Assembly: GCA_964607245.1 (NCBI GenBank)
Contig: CAZSIB010000018.1
Coordinates: forward strand, 1-16,322
Direction: 5' to 3'
DNA: 16,322 nucleotides
Origin: CAZLPZ01 sp964607245
GTDB lineage: Bacteria; Pseudomonadota; Alphaproteobacteria; Micavibrionales; Micavibrionaceae
The notes beneath the pieces are model-generated. The model was not told the DNA's origin and did not search any database. It worked only from the letters and a program-made list of their open reading frames with translations. The position numbers were made by a program, and so were the translations under genes. Of the stretch, positions 1-5,267 are shown one piece after another. The first letter of the stretch is position 1. Each line of letters opens with the position of its first letter.

Positions 1-76
1 CTGTGTGCCATCCCCATATCCTACAGTGTTCGCTTATTTATTCAAGTGGCTATAAAACCCCATTGAGACAGAATTT

Positions 77-1015
77 TTAGGCGACGCGGGGCGGGGTCCG
101 GCGTTTATGTTTCCGGTCCGGGAGTGCCTTGCCCCACACAAATTTTGGAACGATAAAACTGGGTCGAATATTGTGATGCGCGATCACCAAGTTGTTCAGT
201 GATTTTTCAAGTTCCTGAAGCGTTGCAAGCCCCTTGAAATTCCCGGCATGAAGGCCTGTCGCCGCGACCAAGCACGTATCCATTTCGGCCGTCACACCGC
301 CCAAGATATCCTGGTCCATCGCATCGCCAATCACAATCACTTGGCCTGGGAAAATATCCTTGGCCCGCAAATATTTTGTGCATTCGGTAAAAATCGGCTC
401 GTACGGTTTCCCGATATAGGTGACAACACCGCCAAAATCCTGGTACCGACGCGCGAGCATCCCCGTCCCCATGACCGGAACGCCGTGGATCAGCCCACGC
501 ATTTCCGGGTTTGAACAAATGGCCTTCAATCGCTTTTGCGCGGCGGCCTTTAAAACGGCATCATAATCATCGAGTGTTTTTTCAGGCGCATCGCACCCCG
601 CCAAAAGCAAGAAATCGGCATCTTTTGGATCGTCCACAACCTGCACATCAAGACCGTCAACGACCGAACGGTCCCCGCCATGCGAGATGAGATAGCATTT
701 CTTTCCAAGCCCCTTGAAAAGCCCGGTATTATCCCGTAAACCCTGCCACACCATTTCGGATGAGGTGATGAGATGGTCATAAAGGTCGTCGGGGATACCA
801 ATTTGTTTCAACCGCGCCTTGTTTTCCGCCGCGCGTTTTGACGAATTTGAGAGGAGAATCACCGTTTTTTTCCGGGCCTTGAGTTCAGCGAGACAATCCA
901 AAACGCCGTCAAACACCTTGTCCCCGTTATGCAAGACCCCGTATTGGTCGAGAATAAAGGCCGCATAGCTGTCTGATAGATCGGAAATTCCCTGACAAAA
1001 CTTGGTAAGCGACAT
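77..1015 (-). CDS. HAD superfamily class IIA phosphatase-like protein
   Basis: A 312-residue protein of the HAD class IIA (NagD-like) group, which usually dephosphorylates small phosphorylated metabolites in the cytoplasm; the substrate here is unknown. Motif I is DQYGVLHNG with the candidate nucleophile Asp23. The position two residues later, normally the general acid/base Asp, is Tyr25. Motif II is LLSNSSKR (about 55-61), the motif III lysine is in IGKPYEPIF (Lys203), and motif IV is IGDAMDQDILGG (Asp231, Asp235). The ATG at 1015 is preferred: AAGGA lies about ten bases before it and the protein then begins shortly before motif I. The longer frame would need a TTG at 1078 and adds 21 unrelated residues. 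It lies downstream of the rsmE-HIT pair on the same strand after a 118-base gap that holds an inverted repeat, so it may have its own promoter. Family assignment is confident; activity is not, given the Asp to Tyr change. Confidence 0.85.
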   Translation of the reverse strand: MSLTKFCQGISDLSDSYAAFILDQYGVLHNGDKVFDGVLDCLAELKARKKTVILLSNSSKRAAENKARLKQIGIPDDLYDHLITSSEMVWQGLRDNTGLFKGLGKKCYLISHGGDRSVVDGLDVQVVDDPKDADFLLLAGCDAPEKTLDDYDAVLKAAAQKRLKAICSNPEMRGLIHGVPVMGTGMLARRYQDFGGVVTYIGKPYEPIFTECTKYLRAKDIFPGQVIVIGDAMDQDILGGVTAEMDTCLVAATGLHAGNFKGLATLQELEKSLNNLVIAHHNIRPSFIVPKFVWGKALPDRKHKRRTPPRVA

Positions 1016-1076
1016 CCAGAATCGGTCCTTATGTGATAAAAACGCCTCTTTCCAGCCTAGCGCAAGAACATTAATC

Positions 1077-1113
1077 AAGCATTATCAAAAAATGCCATTT
1101 TAATCAAATGCTT
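1077..1113. repeat. 37-base imperfect palindrome between the HIT and HAD genes
   Basis: Two nested inverted repeats share one centre at base 1095. The outer arms are AAGCATT (1077-1083) and AATGCTT (1107-1113). The inner arms are AAAATG (1089-1094) and CATTTT (1096-1101). Thirteen of eighteen arm positions pair, with a five-base mismatch between the two blocks. It follows the HIT stop codon by about 20 bases and precedes the HAD start by about 60. It could be a repressor operator for the HAD gene or a weak stem-loop at the end of the HIT transcript. There is no U-tract right after the outer arm, which argues against a classic intrinsic terminator. Confidence 0.45.
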
Positions 1114-1133
1114 ATGCGCTTATTTCTCGGTAT

Positions 1134-1505
1134 TTATCTTGAGGAACAGACCATCGGTCCCATCCCATGCCCGCCCAGAATATGCAGATGCAAATGCGGA
1201 ACTTCCTGGCCACCATCGGCGCCGGTATTCATGATGACCCGGTAGCCGCTCTCGTCCAAACCCAGATCACGCACAATTTCACCAACCGCACGGGCGAGCG
1301 CCACGATTTCATCCGGTGACGCCTGCTTCGAAAATTCCGTCATCGACCGATACGGGCCCTTGGGACAAACCAGCACATGCACCGGGGCTTTGGGGGCAAT
1401 ATCGCGAAAGGCGAGCACATGTTCTGTCTCGAAAATCTTTTGCGCAGGGATCTCACCTCGAATAATCCGAGCAAATATATTTTCAGAATCATAATTTATA
1501 GTCAT
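1134..1505 (-). CDS. HIT family nucleotide-binding hydrolase (Hint-like)
   Basis: A 123-residue histidine triad protein of normal length for the Hint branch. Members bind purine nucleotides and hydrolyse nucleoside phosphoramidates or aminoacyl adenylates in the cytoplasm; the cellular substrate is usually not known. The N-terminus has the typical ENIFARIIRGEIPAQKIFE pattern (8-26). The triad is HLHLHILGG with His104, His106 and His108, and the protein ends with the usual GMGPM. The start at 1505 is supported by AAGGAG five bases upstream and by its ATGA overlap with the rsmE stop codon (1502-1504), which suggests translational coupling to rsmE. A longer reading of the frame, from 1643, would run deep into rsmE and has no support. 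The family call is firm; the exact role is not known. Confidence 0.93.
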   Translation of the reverse strand: MTINYDSENIFARIIRGEIPAQKIFETEHVLAFRDIAPKAPVHVLVCPKGPYRSMTEFSKQASPDEIVALARAVGEIVRDLGLDESGYRVIMNTGADGGQEVPHLHLHILGGHGMGPMVCSSR

Positions 1506-2242
1506 GGGAGCTCCTTGTGACAAAGTTGATAGACAGCGAGCATCGCGAGCGCCGCCGTTTCCGCGCGGAGAATATTTGGGCCAAGCTCTACCCCGCGCAG
1601 AAAGGGAAATGTCTGGGGATAGGTGCATTCGCTCCTCTCCCATCCCCCCGCAGGGCCGATGAGGAAGGCGTATCCTGTCTTTTGCGGTGCGTATTGATCG
1701 AGAGCCCGCGCGAGGGGAGAGGCCGCCACCTCCCGTTCAATCGCCATATAAATGTTCGTCGATGTTGGCCAGGCCACAAGCAGCGCCGAAAGATCCTGAA
1801 GCGGATGGAGCACAGGCAAGGTTAAGCGTTCGCATTGCTCGGCCGACTCGGTGATTTGGGCCATCAAACGGTCGGGGTTGATTTTGCGCACATCCGCACG
1901 GGCGGTTAACACCGGGTGAAAATGGTCCACCCCGAGTTCCGTTGCTTTTTCGATCAAGATATCAAGTGCTTCTTTTTTGAGCGGCGGAAAGATCAGATGG
2001 AGAGGGGCGTCACGCGCGCCTTGCGGGCGGAGTTGCATCTCAACTCGTAACGCGACGGATTTTTTCTGAATGTCGGTTAAAACAGCATGATATTCTCCCG
2101 ACACCCCGTCAAAAATACGAATCCCCGCGCCAGCACGGAGCCGGAGCACATGAACTAGATAATGTGCTGGGTCGGAATCAAGCAGAATATGACCTCCCGG
2201 GGCAAGCGGCCCCTTCACATACAGGCGCGGGAGGGTGTACAT
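1502..2242 (-). CDS. rsmE: 16S rRNA (uracil(1498)-N3)-methyltransferase RsmE
   Basis: A 246-residue SPOUT-class methyltransferase that uses S-adenosylmethionine to methylate N3 of U1498 in 16S rRNA of the 30S subunit. The N-terminal PUA-like part shows LPRLYV and HYLVHVLRLRAGAGIRIFDG. The middle has FPPLKKEALDILIEKATELGVD, typical of the family, and the C-terminal knot region has LIGPAGGWERSE followed by LGPNILRAETAALAMLA, which forms the cofactor site. The ATG at 2242 gives an N-terminus (MYTLPRLYV) that lines up with known members and has AAGG eleven bases upstream. An ATG at 2251 would add only three residues and cannot be excluded. The gene is head to head with ubiA, so its promoter must lie inside the ubiA reading frame. 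Its stop overlaps the HIT start. Confidence 0.93.
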   Translation of the reverse strand: MYTLPRLYVKGPLAPGGHILLDSDPAHYLVHVLRLRAGAGIRIFDGVSGEYHAVLTDIQKKSVALRVEMQLRPQGARDAPLHLIFPPLKKEALDILIEKATELGVDHFHPVLTARADVRKINPDRLMAQITESAEQCERLTLPVLHPLQDLSALLVAWPTSTNIYMAIEREVAASPLARALDQYAPQKTGYAFLIGPAGGWERSECTYPQTFPFLRGVELGPNILRAETAALAMLAVYQLCHKELP

Positions 2243-2249
2243 AGAAGTC

Positions 2250-3197
2250 ATGACCTTGAGTGAGCCACAGAACAGAGCCTCCGGCAAGACGGATTTAATA
2301 CAAGACGGGTGGGTCGACCGGTGGGTGCCGGGGCGGTTCCGCCCCTATGTCTATCTCATGCGGCTTGATCGTCCCATCGGGACCTGGCTTTTGCTTCTTC
2401 CGGGGTGGTGGTCGATTGCCGCCGGGTATTCCGTTCACCCCGACCTCTCCCGCGCGCTTTTCCTTGCCGCTCTTTTTGGCGTGGGTGCCGTGATCATGCG
2501 TGGTATGGGGTGCGTGGTGAATGATTTATGGGACCGGGATTTTGATGCGCGCGTCACAAGGACACGCACAAGACCGCTCGCCGCCGGAACCATCACGCCC
2601 GCCCGGGCGGCGGCATTTGCCCTTTTTTTGTTACTGCTTGGATTTCTTATTCTTCTTTGTACGAACCGCGCAACGATTTGGATCGGGGTTGCGTCCTTAC
2701 CCTTTATTCTACTTTACCCCCTGATGAAGCGCATCACCTGGTGGCCGCAAGCGTTTTTGGGCTTTACGTTTAATTTTGGCGCACTCATGGGATGGAGCGC
2801 GATGACCGGAGAAATCGCCCTGCCTGCCCTCCTTTTTTATGTGGCGGGGTTTTTCTGGACACTCGGGTACGACACAATCTATGCACAGATGGACCGCGAT
2901 GATGATGCATTGATTGGGGTCAAATCGACCGCGCGGCTTTTTGGCCCTGAGAAATCCAAAATAATGATTGGTATTTTTTATATGCTGGCCAGTACTTTTT
3001 TTGGCGCAGCGTTCCTCCAGATTTTCCCCGTGGTTGACGCATGTATCGGTACGGCTCTGATTGCGGCGGGGTTCGTCCGTCAAGTTTTAAAATTTCATCC
3101 CGCGGATGGGCCCGGGTGCCTTGCCCTTTTCAAATGGAATAAAATTCAGGGTGGGATTGTTCTGGGGGTTATTCTTTGGGGAATTTTTCGGCTTTAA
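2250..3197 (+). CDS. ubiA: 4-hydroxybenzoate polyprenyltransferase UbiA
   Basis: A 315-residue integral membrane prenyltransferase that attaches the polyprenyl tail to 4-hydroxybenzoate, the second committed step of ubiquinone synthesis. The first aspartate-rich motif is NDLWDRDFDARV (91-102) followed by RTRTRPLAAG, and the second is YAQMDRDDDALIGVKSTARL (211-230); both bind Mg-diphosphate. About eight or nine hydrophobic segments surround them, as expected. The N-terminus is about 30 residues longer than the minimal family start at YVYLMRLDRPIGTWLLLLPG. The ATG at 2250 has only a weak upstream GAAG, and a GTG at 2235 in the same frame is possible. Its 3' end interlocks with that of the Nudix gene: the two TAA stops share the TTAA at 3194-3197, so there is no space for a terminator between them. 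Confidence 0.94.
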   Translation: MTLSEPQNRASGKTDLIQDGWVDRWVPGRFRPYVYLMRLDRPIGTWLLLLPGWWSIAAGYSVHPDLSRALFLAALFGVGAVIMRGMGCVVNDLWDRDFDARVTRTRTRPLAAGTITPARAAAFALFLLLLGFLILLCTNRATIWIGVASLPFILLYPLMKRITWWPQAFLGFTFNFGALMGWSAMTGEIALPALLFYVAGFFWTLGYDTIYAQMDRDDDALIGVKSTARLFGPEKSKIMIGIFYMLASTFFGAAFLQIFPVVDACIGTALIAAGFVRQVLKFHPADGPGCLALFKWNKIQGGIVLGVILWGIFRL

Positions 3198-3643
3198 ATG
3201 CGGTCGATGACCTGGGCGACCAGTTCAATATCGGCAGGGACAAGAGACAGGTTATAAAGCGCGCGGGGGGCAACCCATTTGATCGCCTGGCCTTCTTGCC
3301 CTACGGGCGTTCCGCGCCAAGAGCGACACGCATAAAGCGGCATTAAAAGATGCATATCAGGATAGTGATGCGACACAAAACCCAAGGGGTAATAACAGGT
3401 CGGTCGTGTATCAATCCCCAGTTCTTCGGCAAGTTCCCGCATCAGTGCGTATTCTGGGATTTCGCCCGGTTCCACCTTGCCGCCCGGAAATTCCCATGAC
3501 CCGGCAAAAGATTTACCCGTGGGACGTTCGGTCATTAAAACGCGTCCGTCTTGATCAATAAGGGCGGCCGCCACAACCAGGACAACCGGGACATTGGGCA
3601 TCGGCGCGGGTGGATGATCCAGGGCCTCATCACAAGACGTCAT
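3194..3643 (-). CDS. mutT: MutT-type Nudix hydrolase (probable 8-oxo-dGTP diphosphatase)
   Basis: A 149-residue Nudix protein. MutT enzymes hydrolyse oxidised 8-oxo-(d)GTP to the monophosphate so that it is not built into DNA or RNA. The Nudix box spans residues 55-77: Gly55, Glu61, and RELAEELGI with Arg69, Glu70, Glu73 and Glu74 as metal ligands. The preceding SFAGSWEFPGGKVEPGE is the pattern of the MutT branch. The start at 3643 overlaps the hslO stop as ATGA, and AGGA nine bases upstream lies in the last hslO codons, so translation is probably coupled. An internal Met15 nearer the core fold is an alternative start. The link to Hsp33 suggests a shared oxidative-stress role (inference). Substrate specificity cannot be proven from motifs alone. 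Confidence 0.85.
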   Translation of the reverse strand: MTSCDEALDHPPAPMPNVPVVLVVAAALIDQDGRVLMTERPTGKSFAGSWEFPGGKVEPGEIPEYALMRELAEELGIDTRPTCYYPLGFVSHHYPDMHLLMPLYACRSWRGTPVGQEGQAIKWVAPRALYNLSLVPADIELVAQVIDRI

Positions 3644-4590
3644 GACGTAAGTTCCTGAGGATCAAAGGAAAATGTTTTGCTGCAAAATTCGCACGTCATT
3701 TGAATTTTACCCTCGACCGTCATATGTGACCGATCATCCGGCGATAAGGTTTTTAAAATACCTGATAATTTATCGCCGTCACATCGACATCCTTTGCGTA
3801 AATGCACGGGATTAAATACCCGGACGCCTTCTTCGTGAAAAAGACGATATAAAAGGTCATTCGAAAAAAGCGTCTCTTTAATCAATTCATCAGGTGTACA
3901 CGTTGCGAGCAAGGCCTGGGCACGATCCCAATCCTCATTCAACTGGGCCAATTGTTCGGGCGTTTGTACCTCTGCCCGGACAGGCAAGCGTTGAATCATC
4001 ACGCCACCCGCACGCCACAGACCCTCCACCCGACCACAGGCGAGCTTTATCATGGTGTCGATTTGTTCCGATTGATCAAAATAATGCGCGACACCGTCGA
4101 CCAAATTCGACTCTTTTAATTCAACAATGCCTTGATACCGATCTGTATGGGGACCTTGATCGACCGTAAACGCCAAATAACCCGTCCCCATCAAGGTGTT
4201 TAACGCATGAGACCGGTCGCTCGCCCGAAGTGGATGCGCGGCCGGGATATCCGAAAAGGCATTTTGATCAAAACTGGCCATGCCGCGCAAATCCCCGCCT
4301 GTCGTCAAATCGGCGACGACCAGGCGGACCGGTCCGCTTCCTTGCGCCTGAAGAGTAAAAACGCCGTCGAATTTGAGCATACCACCCAGTAAAAGAGACA
4401 GTCCGCACGCCTCACCCACCAGTTGCGCGACCGGATCTGGATAGGCATGGGGAGTCAAAATATCCTGAAGTACCGATCCCAAGCGGATGACCCGACCCCG
4501 AAGATGGGAGGATTCCAGCTGAAAGGGAAGAATCATATCATCCTGAATATTGTCATTCGCGCCCATCAAGACGATTTCATCTTCTGACAT
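3640..4590 (-). CDS. hslO: Redox-regulated chaperone Hsp33
   Basis: A 316-residue cytoplasmic holdase chaperone that is switched on when peroxide or bleach oxidises its zinc cysteines. The N-terminal domain opens with ILPFQLESSHLRGRVIRLG (20-38), as in the family. The C-terminal redox switch has all four zinc ligands: CRC (Cys268, Cys270) and CEFC (Cys300, Cys303), separated by about 30 residues. The start at 4590 has AGGA nine bases upstream. The length is slightly above that of the E. coli protein (about 292) because of an extra acidic N-terminal stretch of roughly 18 residues. It is the first gene of a two-gene unit with mutT and is divergent from recX across only 50 bases, so promoters for both must lie in 4591-4640 or within the genes. 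Confidence 0.95.
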   Translation of the reverse strand: MSEDEIVLMGANDNIQDDMILPFQLESSHLRGRVIRLGSVLQDILTPHAYPDPVAQLVGEACGLSLLLGGMLKFDGVFTLQAQGSGPVRLVVADLTTGGDLRGMASFDQNAFSDIPAAHPLRASDRSHALNTLMGTGYLAFTVDQGPHTDRYQGIVELKESNLVDGVAHYFDQSEQIDTMIKLACGRVEGLWRAGGVMIQRLPVRAEVQTPEQLAQLNEDWDRAQALLATCTPDELIKETLFSNDLLYRLFHEEGVRVFNPVHLRKGCRCDGDKLSGILKTLSPDDRSHMTVEGKIQMTCEFCSKTFSFDPQELTS

Positions 4591-4640
4591 ACCGTAAATT
4601 CCTTTATTCTATCCACAGGTTCCACGGGTTATATCGCAAA

Positions 4641-5267
4641 ATGACAAAAAATACAGCCCCCGTTCGTTCTCCGTCATCCGCGCAAGGAACGCCGCGCGGG
4701 CGCAAACGGGCGCGGAAAATTACAGCCGATTACTTGCACAACGCCGCGCTTTATTATCTCGAGCGCTATGCAGCAACCAGCGGACGATTACACCGCGTTT
4801 TAAGTGATAAAGTCCGGCGGTCGGTCCGCGACCATTCAGAGCAAGATTTGGGCGCATTGTTACCCTTGGTGGATGCTGAAATCACACGTCTCAAGGCTGT
4901 CGATCTTCTTCAGGATGATCGCTTGGGGGCTTTGCTCGTCGAGGGGTATCGCGCCCGCGGATTATCCACGCGCGCGATCGTCCAGAAACTTCAACTTAAG
5001 GAATTCTCGCGCGACCTGATTCACCAACTCACGGTTGATGACGTCTCCGCCGATATCACGCGCGAGAATGAAGTTGAGGCCGCTACGCGGTATCTGATGC
5101 GGCGAAAATTATGGCCGTATTTGCGGGAGAAAACGGATGACCGCGTCATCCTGGCCAAGGCCAAACAAAAATCCTGGGCGGCACTGGCACGCCAAGGATA
5201 TGATCCGGATGTGATTGGAACGGCTCTTAAATCCCCGCTTCTTTCAGACGCGAACTTGGAAGAATAA
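4641..5267 (+). CDS. recX: Regulatory protein RecX
   Basis: A 208-residue protein of the RecX family, which binds RecA filaments and limits RecA recombinase and co-protease activity. It is built of three-helix repeats: ADYLHNAALYYLERYAATSG (29-48) begins the first, LLQDDRLGALLVEGYRARGLS (89-109) is the second-repeat signature, and KSWAALARQGYDPDVIGTAL (177-196) closes the third. The N-terminal 25 residues are basic and probably disordered. No recA lies beside it, which is common in alphaproteobacteria. The ATG at 4641 has no clear Shine-Dalgarno sequence. Its last 41 bases overlap the 3' end of the histidine kinase gene on the other strand. I found no alphaproteobacterial LexA box (GTTC-N7-GTTC) upstream, so SOS control is not supported. 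Confidence 0.88.
   Translation: MTKNTAPVRSPSSAQGTPRGRKRARKITADYLHNAALYYLERYAATSGRLHRVLSDKVRRSVRDHSEQDLGALLPLVDAEITRLKAVDLLQDDRLGALLVEGYRARGLSTRAIVQKLQLKEFSRDLIHQLTVDDVSADITRENEVEAATRYLMRRKLWPYLREKTDDRVILAKAKQKSWAALARQGYDPDVIGTALKSPLLSDANLEE

Noticed and set aside
1..76. The left edge before the HAD stop codon
   Set aside because: No gene start, RNA or clear terminator hairpin can be seen in these 76 bases.
1506..1643. An N-terminal extension of the HIT protein from 1643
   Set aside because: It overlaps rsmE, has no homology to HIT proteins, and the ATG at 1505 has a strong ribosome site and ATGA overlap.
4609..4617. CTATCCACA, one base off a DnaA box, between hslO and recX
   Set aside because: A single near-match without clustered boxes or an AT-rich unwinding element does not support an origin or DnaA control.
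4591..4640. Possible LexA box controlling recX
   Set aside because: The alphaproteobacterial pattern GTTC-N7-GTTC is not present; only GTTC-N5-GTTA occurs.
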